From positions 3,720,001-3,784,000 of the forward strand of contig CP108997.1 in NCBI GenBank assembly GCA_036226585.1: DNA of 64,000 nt, in the 5' to 3' direction. The notes under the pieces are model-generated. The model made no database searches, was not told the DNA's origin, and saw only the letters and a program-made list of their open reading frames with translations. The stretch comes from Streptomyces sp. NBC_00708. GTDB taxonomy: Bacteria > Actinomycetota > Actinomycetes > Streptomycetales > Streptomycetaceae. The translations under genes were made by a program, and so were the position numbers. Positions 23,897 through 31,686 of this stretch are shown here, one piece after another; position 1 is the first letter of the stretch, and each line of letters opens with the position of its first letter.

Positions 23897-24105
23897 TCAC
23901 TCGTTGCCGACGCGGATGCCGCCGTCGTGGAGCCCCGGGCGGCGGCCGTCTTCGCGGATGGTGGCTGCGAGGCTGTGGATGTGGTCGTCTGCGTGGCGTA
24001 CGGCGATCCGGCGGCAGGCCAGGTCGTCGCTGTCGGGGCGATGCCGGCTGTGCGGACGATGCGCTGGGCGATCTCGGCCCGCTCGGTGTTGGAGAGGTAG
24101 CAGAC
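23897..24105 (-). pseudogene. Relaxase (mobilisation nuclease) fragment, frameshifted
   Basis: The reverse strand reads LSNTERAEIAQRIVRTAGIA, then after a one-base shift DSDDLACRRIAVRHADDHIH, then LAATIREDGRR up to a TGA at 23897-23899. HADDHIH is the metal-binding histidine motif of MobA/VirD2-type relaxases common on actinobacterial mobile elements. Only the middle of the protein remains. It shows that element A descends from a mobilisable element. Confidence 0.75.
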
Positions 24106-24107
24106 CT

Positions 24108-24306
24108 GGTGCAGCCGACCGGCGGATTCACCCTGCCTCGGATGCCGGCGCAACGGTCAGGCAACCCCACGCTGATCCTGCCCGTCGAGCGGCCGCCTCT
24201 GCGGCGCTGGGGCTGTGCGCTGAATGCGGCCGGCTGATGCGCCGGTACGGGCACGACGCATGCCTTGTTCTGCGGCGTGTGCCGTGAGCTCCTGAACGGT
24301 CGGTAG
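24108..24306 (+). pseudogene. 3' remnant of a CoiA-like nuclease gene, paralogue of 38229-39491
   Basis: Reads QPTGGFTLPRMPAQRS, matching QPTGGFTLPRMPVQRS near the C-terminus of the intact gene at 38.2 kb. After a frameshift it reads LCAECGRLMRRYGHDA and ends in LLNGR, matching LCAGCGQMMRRYGLNA and VLNGR. Only the last about 65 codons survive. Like the intact copy, it stops just before an att hairpin and tRNA fragment. Its 5' side is fused to the relaxase relic. Confidence 0.85.
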
Positions 24307-24343
24307 GCGACAGCGGCCTGTTGGCGGCAACTACAACCACCAA

Positions 24344-24575
24344 CGTCGAAGGGCCCCGCAGCAAGCTGCGGGGCCCTTCGACGTATTGCCCGGTGAGAGC
24401 AATGGCGGAGGATACGAGATTCGAACTCGTGAGGGGTTGCCCCCAACACGCTTTCCAAATGTTCGTATGGGGGTGCGGCGGGGTGCGTGCCTGTCCTGAC
24501 CTGGGGCGGAACATCTAATGTGACCCCGTGTGGACGGGCCCGGACGGGGGCGAATGAGACCAGAACTGAGACCAA
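24344..24575. repeat. att-like copy 2: hairpin plus tRNA-Ser 3' fragment between tandem elements
   Basis: A 19-bp perfect hairpin at 24344-24383 is followed by TATTGCCCGGTGAGAGCAAT and the tRNA-Ser 3' part at 24403-24458. It matches the intact gene through TTTCCAA and then diverges. The flank to about 24575 (CCTGTCCTGACCTG, GAATGAGACCAGAACTGAGACC) resembles the flank of copy 1. The three units at 17.3, 24.35 and 39.53 kb are in the same orientation, as expected for tandem site-specific integrations. Confidence 0.88.
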
Positions 24576-24735
24576 CTTCTCCCAGGCGGGCCCCCTGGTC
24601 AGAGGTCCCGGGCCCTGCCGGGCCGCCTGTGTAGGGGCCGTTGGTGGATCTGGATGTTCCTCCCCCCCCATGATGCTTGGCCGCTCTGGGCGGATTCCAT
24701 GGCGCCTGTCGTTTCTTGAAGGGCATCATGAGGGC

Positions 24736-25221
24736 ATGGCGAAGTCACGTAGACCTCACCCGCTGGCCAAACCGCGGAAGCGGCCTCCGGGATCGGGCCA
24801 GCGCGCCTCCTCTCGCCTGACCGCGACCAACAACCACGTCGCTCTGACTGCTGGGGGCAGCACCGCCCAGCCGCGCGGCCGCATCTACGCAGTTAGGCTG
24901 GAGTTCAGTTCCACCCCTTGTACGCGGTGCAATACGTATCTGCTCCGCGTACGGGCCAACTCATGGGTGTGTGAGGGTTGCCGACTGCATGAGTGGGCCG
25001 AGCGGAAGACCGCGTTGGTGCAGCGCCTTCGTGAAACGTCAGCGACCAAGGAGAAGGCATTTGCGTCCCTTGAGGAAGAGCGCGCAAGACTGAAGCGTCG
25101 GTACCAGGCAGCCGACAAACGGGCCAAGAACACCAGAGCCACAGGAGCCCAGCGCGGGGCAGCAGCTCTGGAATCGCGCCTGGTCCAAACGGTGCTGCGA
25201 GCGGCAGATGGCCGCGCTTAA
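24736..25221 (+). CDS. Zinc-ribbon plus coiled-coil protein
   Basis: A 161-residue basic protein. The Lys/Arg/Pro-rich N-terminus (MAKSRRPHPLAKPRKRPPG) could bind nucleic acid. A four-Cys ribbon, CTRCNTYLLRV...WVCEGC, lies at about 61-80. A charged coiled coil (LEEERARLKRRYQAADKRAK) follows to the end. No family is recognised. It is the first gene inside element B. ATG at 24736 is the first good start after the att repeat. Confidence 0.6.
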   Translation: MAKSRRPHPLAKPRKRPPGSGQRASSRLTATNNHVALTAGGSTAQPRGRIYAVRLEFSSTPCTRCNTYLLRVRANSWVCEGCRLHEWAERKTALVQRLRETSATKEKAFASLEEERARLKRRYQAADKRAKNTRATGAQRGAAALESRLVQTVLRAADGRA

Positions 25222-25647
25222 GGTCATGTAGGGAACGGTCTCAGAATCGTCCAAAGTCGAGCAGTGCCGGCAGCCAGGTGCTGTGGATGGACTGGTGCCG
25301 TGAGCACTGTCGCGCAGGGCAACCAAGGTTGGCGGATCGTGCTGCTCCCCAAGGGGTGGCTCACGTCTGTAGCGGTCAACGCGTCGCTCGATGAGCAGGA
25401 TGCACGATGCGCGGCAGCAGTCGGGCTGGTTGACGGCGGGCATGACTGCATCTCTTGCGGGTTCGTTTTCCCCTGCTTGGCGCCGCCAAATGCCGGGCCT
25501 CTGTGGCGGCGGGTTTCGTGACGGGTATCGATGCGACATGGGCCGAGGTCTACGATCAGATCGGACGTGCTGATGGGCGGGCGGGCTGACGATAGGGCAG
25601 CTGCGCGCTGGAGATGCGAGGGGGTCGCCTTGGCCACGTTGGGTCAT
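25222..25647. other. 426-base stretch without a supported gene
   Basis: Open frames exist on both strands, but none has recognisable motifs or a ribosome-binding site. It may be degraded mobile-element sequence. The promoter for the two-gene unit at 25648-27147 presumably lies here. Confidence 0.4.
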
Positions 25648-26568
25648 ATGAAGGAGCGCACAGTCGGCTTCTATGAAGTTGTTGTGGTCCAAGACGGAGT
25701 GGCCAAACGAGCCGCGAACCGGATGGATTGGGACGGCGCGCTTTCCGACGTTGCTCGGGCAGATGTTGCGTCTCGATCCTTCGAGGGCGACTCGCACATG
25801 GTAGGGACTGTCGCCACTTACGACATGCAGGACCACTTGCTGCTGCACCGAGTGAAGGATGCGGGTGAGTGGCTGTCGGTGGTGAACTGGGACACGGGTG
25901 ATCTGCGAGAACTGGAACAGTCCGCGCAGGAGGGATACGTGGACACTTCGGTGATCTGCTTCCTTCCTTTCGGGAACGTCATTGGGATCATGCAGGGCGG
26001 CGTATCTGCTCCTAGTCACAAGGCCCTGGAAACCTGGCTGAACGGGATCCAGCTGTTCCCTGGCTTCCAGCTGCAGGTTCGGCCGGTCGTCGCGCATGCA
26101 GAGATGGAGCGGTTGAAGACCGCTTCTGGCGCCAGTCGCGTCGAAGTCAAGATCATGGCCAACAAGATGGGCGCCTTGCAGGAGCGCCGGGGCGGACTTG
26201 CGCGCACACTTCGTGTGGCGGGCGAGGCGTACGGGGAGATCAGCGTGACGATGATTATTTCCGTTCCGAAGAAGAAGGAACTTCGGGAGCACCGCGAGCA
26301 CCTCCTCGCTGATCTTGAGGAAATCTCGGACGTGGTCACTGGAGCCGAGCGGGCGCGCGCGCGGCTGGTCTACTCAGATCCGGGCGGGCCGGAGCACACT
26401 CGCCTCGTTGAACTGGTCGAACACAGCATCACTGCTAAGAAGCGCGTACCAGCCACTGATGGTGAGGGCAACTCGATCCGGATCGTGTCAGCGGTAGATG
26501 CGATCCTGGCAGCAGCCATCGAGCACGAGGACGCCCTGCGGCTGGCGGTCGATGCAGGGGACTCGTGA
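25648..26568 (+). CDS. Uncharacterised protein of a two-gene unit
   Basis: A 306-residue soluble protein. It opens MKERTVGFYEVVVVQDG, has FLPFGNVIGIMQGGVSAPSH near the middle (about 110-130), and a Lys/Glu-rich helical section (KKKELREHREHLLADLEEI, about 210-230). The layout recalls small phage-resistance/Abi-type proteins, but I cannot name a family. Codon use is less GC-biased than the core genes. It is followed 24 bases later by a multi-span membrane protein, a pairing typical of two-component defence or toxin units. ATG at 25648 was chosen because upstream codons show no conserved start. Confidence 0.6.
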   Translation: MKERTVGFYEVVVVQDGVAKRAANRMDWDGALSDVARADVASRSFEGDSHMVGTVATYDMQDHLLLHRVKDAGEWLSVVNWDTGDLRELEQSAQEGYVDTSVICFLPFGNVIGIMQGGVSAPSHKALETWLNGIQLFPGFQLQVRPVVAHAEMERLKTASGASRVEVKIMANKMGALQERRGGLARTLRVAGEAYGEISVTMIISVPKKKELREHREHLLADLEEISDVVTGAERARARLVYSDPGGPEHTRLVELVEHSITAKKRVPATDGEGNSIRIVSAVDAILAAAIEHEDALRLAVDAGDS

Positions 26569-26592
26569 CCTGGGCGATGAACTGGGGGGCAC

Positions 26593-27147
26593 GTGAGTGT
26601 GCGTACGAGCATCGAAGATCGCTGGGCCGCCTACCTCTGGATCGACTACCTCCTCGCAGCTCTGGCCGTCGGAGTTCACATCTTCGTCATACGAAGTACG
26701 GGGTCGTCGGATTGGCTCTCGTGGATTGACTCGGGGCAGCGCACCGATCTGTACGCTACGGCCGCTGGCGTGGTGTCAGCCATCGGCGGTCTGAGTGCTA
26801 TCGCAGTCTCGCTCTACACCGCCGCCAACGGTGAACGGCTGCGGGCGGTGCGCGCACAACACCACGAGGAGCTCAGGCGCAGCTGGCGCAGTTTGATCCA
26901 GAGCACTGCGCTCTGCTGTCTGTTGTTGTTGATCTCCCTGGCGCTTGACAGAGAGACGGATCCTCTTTCCTGCCGCTTTTTGTTCGAGTACACCATGGTG
27001 TTTGCTTCGCTTCGCTTCATGCGGCTGGTCTGGTTGTTCGATCGCATGATGCAGGTTTCAGACGCGGACCTGATCCGCGAAGAGCAAACGACAACTCCTG
27101 TTAGGGACCCTGCCTGGCTGCGCCGGCGGGAACGGACCCGGCGCTGA
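26593..27147 (+). CDS. Four-span membrane protein, partner of the upstream gene
   Basis: A 184-residue protein with hydrophobic segments near 15-33 (WIDYLLAALAVGVHIFVI), 56-75 (AAGVVSAIGGLSAIAVSLYT), 105-122 (TALCCLLLLISLAL) and 133-150. The loop after the second span is charged (RAVRAQHHEELRRSWR). The C-terminus is basic. No family is recognised. Size and topology resemble membrane effectors of short defence operons. Its upstream partner ends 24 bases before its GTG. Confidence 0.6.
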   Translation: MSVRTSIEDRWAAYLWIDYLLAALAVGVHIFVIRSTGSSDWLSWIDSGQRTDLYATAAGVVSAIGGLSAIAVSLYTAANGERLRAVRAQHHEELRRSWRSLIQSTALCCLLLLISLALDRETDPLSCRFLFEYTMVFASLRFMRLVWLFDRMMQVSDADLIREEQTTTPVRDPAWLRRRERTRR

Positions 27148-27466
27148 AGGTACATGTACCCGGGCGTGCGGTAGTGGCCTAGCTGTGAATCCTCGGTGAT
27201 TACCTAGCTGGAGGCGGCTGGGGGCGCACCGTACAGCGATGGGGCGGCTATGCAGTCCCGATCTCGGTTCCCACGAGTAGCGACAGCCACATGCTGTGGC
27301 ACCCTGCCCGATTGTGATGGGTCCCGACCAACTGTTGGCAGCCTGCCAGCCGCTGCTCTGTGCTTGGTGACGGTATCGGTCAAAGGAGCGGTTTTTCGAC
27401 CCACAAGTGCTTGTCGCCACGGGCGTGGTGGCGGGGACAGACGTAGCGACTGACCGGAGGGCCGGC
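27148..27466. other. 319-base gap between convergent genes
   Basis: No supported gene, RNA or strong hairpin seen. It separates the rightward membrane-protein gene from the leftward histidine phosphatase gene. Confidence 0.4.
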
Positions 27467-28060
27467 CTACTGGGACTGCCTTCTGAGGCGGGGTGTCGCT
27501 CGTTGAGGTGTGGGAAGAAGCCGGAGCTCGGCGAAGCGCCAGGGGACCTTCGCGGCGGTGACGAAAGCGGCGGGTCCTTCTGGGAGATGCGTGAGGACGC
27601 CCAGGAAGAGGGTGTGGGAGACCGCCAGGAGGGGGCCGTGGCGTTGGGCGGTGTGATGGAGGAAAGTGGCGCAGTGGCGGGCGCGGGTGTGGAGGTCGGT
27701 GAGGCTTTCGCCGTCTTCGCAGCGTAGGGACGGGTTGGCGAGGCGTCGGGCCCGCCAGGCGCGATAGGCGGGCGGGTAGGTCTCGGCGCTGCGGCCGAGG
27801 ACGATGCTCGGGGCGCGCCACTCGGCGAGGAGGCCGGAGGTGGCGACAATCGACAGGCCCGTGAGGTGCGAGACGAGGGTGGCGGTCTGGCGGGCGCGGG
27901 GGATGGGGCTGGTGACGATCGCAGTGATGCCGTTGGGGAGAGGGAGGGAGCGGTGTACCTGGTCGCGGCCCTCCTGCGTGAGGGTGGCTTCGTGTGGGGC
28001 GTGGTAGCCGGGGCGGTGGCCTTCGTAGGCGCCGTGGCGCATGAGCCAGATGTCAGCCAA
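27467..28060 (-). CDS. Histidine phosphatase superfamily protein
   Basis: A 197-residue phosphoglycerate-mutase-like phosphatase. The catalytic LMRHGAYEG (about 6-14) carries the nucleophilic histidine, SPIPRARQTA the second arginine and LLAVSHTLFLG the second histidine. The substrate is unknown; within this cluster a sugar- or nucleotide-phosphate is likely. It overlaps the SDR gene by 8 bases and ends the leftward operon. Confidence 0.88.
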   Translation of the reverse strand: MADIWLMRHGAYEGHRPGYHAPHEATLTQEGRDQVHRSLPLPNGITAIVTSPIPRARQTATLVSHLTGLSIVATSGLLAEWRAPSIVLGRSAETYPPAYRAWRARRLANPSLRCEDGESLTDLHTRARHCATFLHHTAQRHGPLLAVSHTLFLGVLTHLPEGPAAFVTAAKVPWRFAELRLLPTPQRATPRLRRQSQ

Positions 28061-28802
28061 GGATCCAGCCTCCGTCGACGCGCAGCGTCTGGCCGGTGAT
28101 GAAGCCGGCGTCCTCGGTGGCGAGGAAGGCGACGGCCGCGGCGACGTCTTCCGGTCGGCCTCGGCGTCGGACGCACTGGCGGGCGAGCTGGCGGACGGTC
28201 ATGGCATCCGGGTCGTCGACGACGGCGTCTTCGGCGGGGACGCGGATGGAGCCGGGAGCGACGCAGTTCGCGGTGACGCCGGCTGGGCCGAGTTCGCGGG
28301 CGAGGGCGCGGGTGAGTCCTTCGAGGCCGGCTTTGGCACTGATGTAGCCGGCGAGCTCGTGGCGGCCCGCAGTGGCGAGGACGGAGCCGATTGTGATGAT
28401 CCGGCCCCAGCCGGCGGCCGTCATGGCGGGGGTGAGTTCGTGGGCGAGGAGATAGTGGCTGGTCAGGTTGGTGGCCAGAGCGTCTTCCCAGTGGGTCGGT
28501 GTCGTCTCCGGCCACGATTGGCGCGGGTAGGCACCGGCATTGCTGACCAGGATGTCCACCGGGCCCAGCGCCTCTTGGGCTCGACGGCACAGGGACGGTA
28601 CGGCCTCGGCGTCTCGAAGGTCTGTCGACAGGGAGATGCAAGGGGAGAGGGAGGCTGAGAGCTCCTCTGCCGTTCGGTCGTCGTCGAAGTGGGCGAGCGC
28701 GATGGTGGCGCCGTCGGCGGCGAGGCGGCGGGCAATGGCGGCGCCGAGGCCGCCCGTGGCTCCGGTGACCAGGGCGGTGCGGCCGTTCAGGGGGCCGGGC
28801 AT
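28053..28802 (-). CDS. Short-chain dehydrogenase/reductase (FabG-like)
   Basis: A 249-residue classical SDR: nucleotide-binding TGATGGLG (about 14-21), NAG motif VSNAGAYPR, catalytic serine in TIGSVLATAG, YxxxK as YISAK (about 153-157), and the usual C-terminal GQTLRVDGGW. An Asp after the second strand (FDDDR) favours NAD over NADP, though that is tentative. It overlaps the phosphotransferase gene by 16 bases. Likely role: oxidation or reduction of a hydroxyl in the cluster's sugar or nucleoside product. Confidence 0.9.
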   Translation of the reverse strand: MPGPLNGRTALVTGATGGLGAAIARRLAADGATIALAHFDDDRTAEELSASLSPCISLSTDLRDAEAVPSLCRRAQEALGPVDILVSNAGAYPRQSWPETTPTHWEDALATNLTSHYLLAHELTPAMTAAGWGRIITIGSVLATAGRHELAGYISAKAGLEGLTRALARELGPAGVTANCVAPGSIRVPAEDAVVDDPDAMTVRQLARQCVRRRGRPEDVAAAVAFLATEDAGFITGQTLRVDGGWILG

Positions 28803-29923
28803 GGCGACTCCAGTGGGCAGAAATAGGTGGCGGGGTCGAAGGCCGGGCTCATCGCTTCGGCGAGCCGGGCGAGGAGAACGAGCCGGTCCGCTGGGGCCAG
28901 GTCGGCGAGGTTGAAGACGCCGAGGATGCGCATGGCCAGGTAGGGGCGGAGAAGGTTCGCCAGGTCCGCACCGGGCCAGAGGCGGTCGGCGACTGGCCGT
29001 ACGAGCTGGTTCCAGTACGTGGTCACGGCGGCTCGCCGGGTAGCCGCGAGCCGTGGGGTGTAGTCGATGTGGAGAGTGCTCGTGGTGTGCTCGATGTCCG
29101 CTCGTCGGATCTCGGGAGTGTTGTCCGGGGCGCGGGCGAACGTGGCGGGGTGGTCGGCGAAGGCAGCCGGGTTGTACGTGGGCACGAGCCAGCCGCCGAG
29201 GGCGGAGGCGTACCAGAGGAAGTTGGCGAACTCACCGGGGACGCTGTTCATCCCGGCGGTGTCGTAGTCGAACCAGGCGAGCGGCTGGGCGAGGTTGACG
29301 TCGGTGGGGTCGCCCTGGGTGAGAGCTGCCCAGACCGGCTCGGTCGCGGCGAAGTGGGCCCGGAGCCAGCGGAGGGTGGCAACCCAGTCCAGGTGGTGCC
29401 GACGGCCGTTGACGTACAGGGTGTAGGCGTCGAGGCGGGAGACCGGGACGTCGATGAGGCCGTCGGCGATCAAGAAGTCCCTGCCGCCGTAGTACTCGTC
29501 GAGTCGGCCGCCGGGGGCCGCACGGTCCCAGTACAGCTTGCGGACCACGCGTGTCGGGTCGGTGGGCCTCGCCGTCGCGAGGATGGCCTCGCGGTATACG
29601 GCCGTGAGCCGATCCATGTAGGCGCGAAGGTCGCTGCTCGGCTCGTCGGCGTTTAAGAGATCGAGCAGGAGCCCGTGATCGGTGCCGCCGGGCAGACGCT
29701 CGTACGCGAGGAGCCGCCCGCCCGGCACACGCAGGTGGGCGTGAAGGGTCGGCACCCGGTAGTGCTGGGCCAGACGTGCGTGCCCGCGAACCTCGGCGCG
29801 GCTTCCCACCGGGTCGCGCGTGTACTTCAGCAGCAACGGCCGGCCGAGGAGGTCGACGGGACAGAGCAGGTTGCGGGTGAAGCGCCGCACCGGGCCGAGC
29901 CGCAGAGGGCTGTGGAGGGTCAT
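28787..29923 (-). CDS. APH-like phosphotransferase
   Basis: A 378-residue protein with the aminoglycoside/choline kinase fold. PLLLKYTRDPVGSRAEVRGH carries the ATP-binding Lys and Glu, and the catalytic loop ALTQGDPTDVNLAQP (about 205-219) is followed by WFDYDTAGMN, equivalent to the Brenner and DFG-like motifs. It phosphorylates a small molecule, probably a sugar. ATG at 29923 overlaps the previous stop (ATGA). Confidence 0.82.
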   Translation of the reverse strand: MTLHSPLRLGPVRRFTRNLLCPVDLLGRPLLLKYTRDPVGSRAEVRGHARLAQHYRVPTLHAHLRVPGGRLLAYERLPGGTDHGLLLDLLNADEPSSDLRAYMDRLTAVYREAILATARPTDPTRVVRKLYWDRAAPGGRLDEYYGGRDFLIADGLIDVPVSRLDAYTLYVNGRRHHLDWVATLRWLRAHFAATEPVWAALTQGDPTDVNLAQPLAWFDYDTAGMNSVPGEFANFLWYASALGGWLVPTYNPAAFADHPATFARAPDNTPEIRRADIEHTTSTLHIDYTPRLAATRRAAVTTYWNQLVRPVADRLWPGADLANLLRPYLAMRILGVFNLADLAPADRLVLLARLAEAMSPAFDPATYFCPLESPCPAP

Positions 29924-31068
29924 GGCCGCACCCCGTTGAGCAGATCGAGGCACACTCGGACCAGTTCGGCGGGCGGGAAGGCGTCCATGTGAATGTCGAC
30001 GTCCGGGGGAATGGCATCTCGGACGGGGCAGAGGTCGCCCTGGTGCATGCGGTCGGACAGGTCGGTGGCGACGGCGTGGTGATGGGGGAGCCCGGTGCGC
30101 CACTTGCCGTGGCTGTGGCGCGCGTACAAGCCGATGACGGGCCTCTCGGGACTGCGCGTCATCGCGGCGAGGTGGGTGAGGCCGGTGTCGTTGCCGACGA
30201 CCAGGTCGCAGTGCGGGAAGAGATCGGCGAGCTGGTCGGCCGGCACCCCGTCCAGGTGGAGCACCTGAACGTGGCGTCGAGGGGCCTCTGCGCTGACGCG
30301 AAGGCCGTCTTCCGCGTTGCCGCCGATGAGCAGCAGCCGGGCCTGTGCTTGCTGGGCTTCGGCGATCTGCTCAGCGAGGGCGATGTACCGCTGGGCGGTG
30401 TAGTCCTTGCGCTCCGGCCAGCTGGTGGCGGTGATGGCGGCGATGGTCAGGCCGCCCAGCCAGCCCACCGATCGCAGCTCCTCCACGAGATCATTCGGGC
30501 CGGTCGCGAGGGCCGGCGCGAAGGGAGCCGTGCCGGGGAGGCGGATACCGAGGCGGCGTTCCAGTGCCAGGTAATGGCGGGCCGGCAGGTCCGGGTGGGC
30601 GCGGCCGTCGCTCGACCAGCAGGGCGGGGCCGCTGGATCGAGTACCACGCTCACCACAGCCTCGGAGCCGTGCGCCTCGATCCCCGCGCGGTCTCCGATC
30701 ACGGCGCGTCGACCGTGGGTCGTGGTGACGGGGTGGTGAGCGATCAGCCCTGTCCGGGCGATCAGCCCCGCGTACGGCCCCACCGCCCGGACGGACGTAC
30801 GAACCGACCGCAGACGCAGCCAGTCGAGCACCGCACGGATCCCCGACAGAGCGAGGAGGGTGTCACCGAGCTTCCCCTCGAAGGCCACCACGATCTCGCC
30901 GCATCCGTTCAGGCGGTGGACGAACTCGGCGGAGGCAGTCAGCGGGAGTGGCGCGCCGAGGGGGACGCTGTCACGGTCGTACCCCAGCGGGGTGGTGTGG
31001 ACGGCCCCGGCGGGGACGACCACGGAGCCGTGGTGGAACCGGGCCCCTGGCAGGGCGACCGAGCTCAC
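29920..31068 (-). CDS. Glycosyltransferase family 9-like protein
   Basis: A 382-residue protein of the heptosyltransferase type. It has an N-terminal FEGKLGDTLLALSGIRAVLD (the GLGD-like donor-domain turn at about 65) and a C-terminal GNDTGLTHLAAMTRSPERPV (about 305) with the conserved acidic/His pair. GT-B fold enzymes of this family normally transfer heptoses in LPS; in a Gram-positive they appear in secondary-metabolite or cell-surface clusters. It overlaps both neighbours by 4 bases. Confidence 0.83.
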   Translation of the reverse strand: MSSVALPGARFHHGSVVVPAGAVHTTPLGYDRDSVPLGAPLPLTASAEFVHRLNGCGEIVVAFEGKLGDTLLALSGIRAVLDWLRLRSVRTSVRAVGPYAGLIARTGLIAHHPVTTTHGRRAVIGDRAGIEAHGSEAVVSVVLDPAAPPCWSSDGRAHPDLPARHYLALERRLGIRLPGTAPFAPALATGPNDLVEELRSVGWLGGLTIAAITATSWPERKDYTAQRYIALAEQIAEAQQAQARLLLIGGNAEDGLRVSAEAPRRHVQVLHLDGVPADQLADLFPHCDLVVGNDTGLTHLAAMTRSPERPVIGLYARHSHGKWRTGLPHHHAVATDLSDRMHQGDLCPVRDAIPPDVDIHMDAFPPAELVRVCLDLLNGVRP

Positions 31069-31640
31069 GCCGGGCCCTCGATCGTGGTGAGCGAGACCAG
31101 CGGCAGCTCCAGCTCGTCGAGCAGGGCGCGGGCCCCGCGCGTGGTGTCCTCCACCAGGCAGGCCGCCGCCAGCGGGACGGCGCCGGCCTCGCGGAGACGG
31201 CGGGTGAGGTCGGCCAGGGTCCGACCGGTGGTGATCTCGTCGTCCACGATGACGATGCGCTGTCCCGGAGCGATGCCGTAGGCGAAGACGTCGGTGCGCA
31301 TGGCGTGCGGCTCGCTGAAGCGGACCGCGCCGTCCAGGGGGAGGTGCAGCTTCCAGGCGATCTTGTACGGGAGCCGGGCGGCGTCGGCGAGAGAGACGGT
31401 GGGCAGGATGCCGCCCGCGTCCAGGCCCAGGAGGAAGTCCACGGAGCCGGCGCCGTCCGGCAGCTGCTCCCGGAGCAGACGCCACAGATCGGCCCCCGTG
31501 CTGGCGAGGGTGTCGGGATGCACCGGGCTCTCCAGGCCGTCCAAGGAGTGGATGACACGCTCTCGGCGGCTCGTGGCTCCGACGCTGAGCCGCTCGACGA
31601 TTCGGGCGGAGAAGGGCGGCACGGTGAGGGTTTCGGGCAT
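31065..31640 (-). CDS. Phosphoribosyltransferase
   Basis: A 191-residue type I PRTase. The PRPP loop IVIVDDEITTGRTLADL lies at about 129-145 and the upstream GLDAGGILPTVSLAD matches the adenine-PRTase-like flexible region. It would transfer ribose-5-phosphate from PRPP to a base or, in metabolite clusters, run in reverse. ATG at 31640 was chosen; the longer frame upstream is Ser/Pro-rich and non-conserved. It overlaps the GT9 gene by 4 bases. Confidence 0.88.
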   Translation of the reverse strand: MPETLTVPPFSARIVERLSVGATSRRERVIHSLDGLESPVHPDTLASTGADLWRLLREQLPDGAGSVDFLLGLDAGGILPTVSLADAARLPYKIAWKLHLPLDGAVRFSEPHAMRTDVFAYGIAPGQRIVIVDDEITTGRTLADLTRRLREAGAVPLAAACLVEDTTRGARALLDELELPLVSLTTIEGPA

Positions 31641-31686
31641 GACGAAGCTCCTGTCGGCGGAGAGGGGAGAAGGAGAGGTGCGTGGT

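Noticed and set aside
17285..24458. Functional extra tRNA-Ser genes at the two att-like copies
   Set aside because: Both lack the 5' half including the D arm and half of the anticodon arm, so they cannot fold as tRNA.
25224..25637. Possible transposase remnant on the minus strand
   Set aside because: The translation is Ser/Pro/Thr-rich without a DDE pattern or terminal inverted repeats that I could find.
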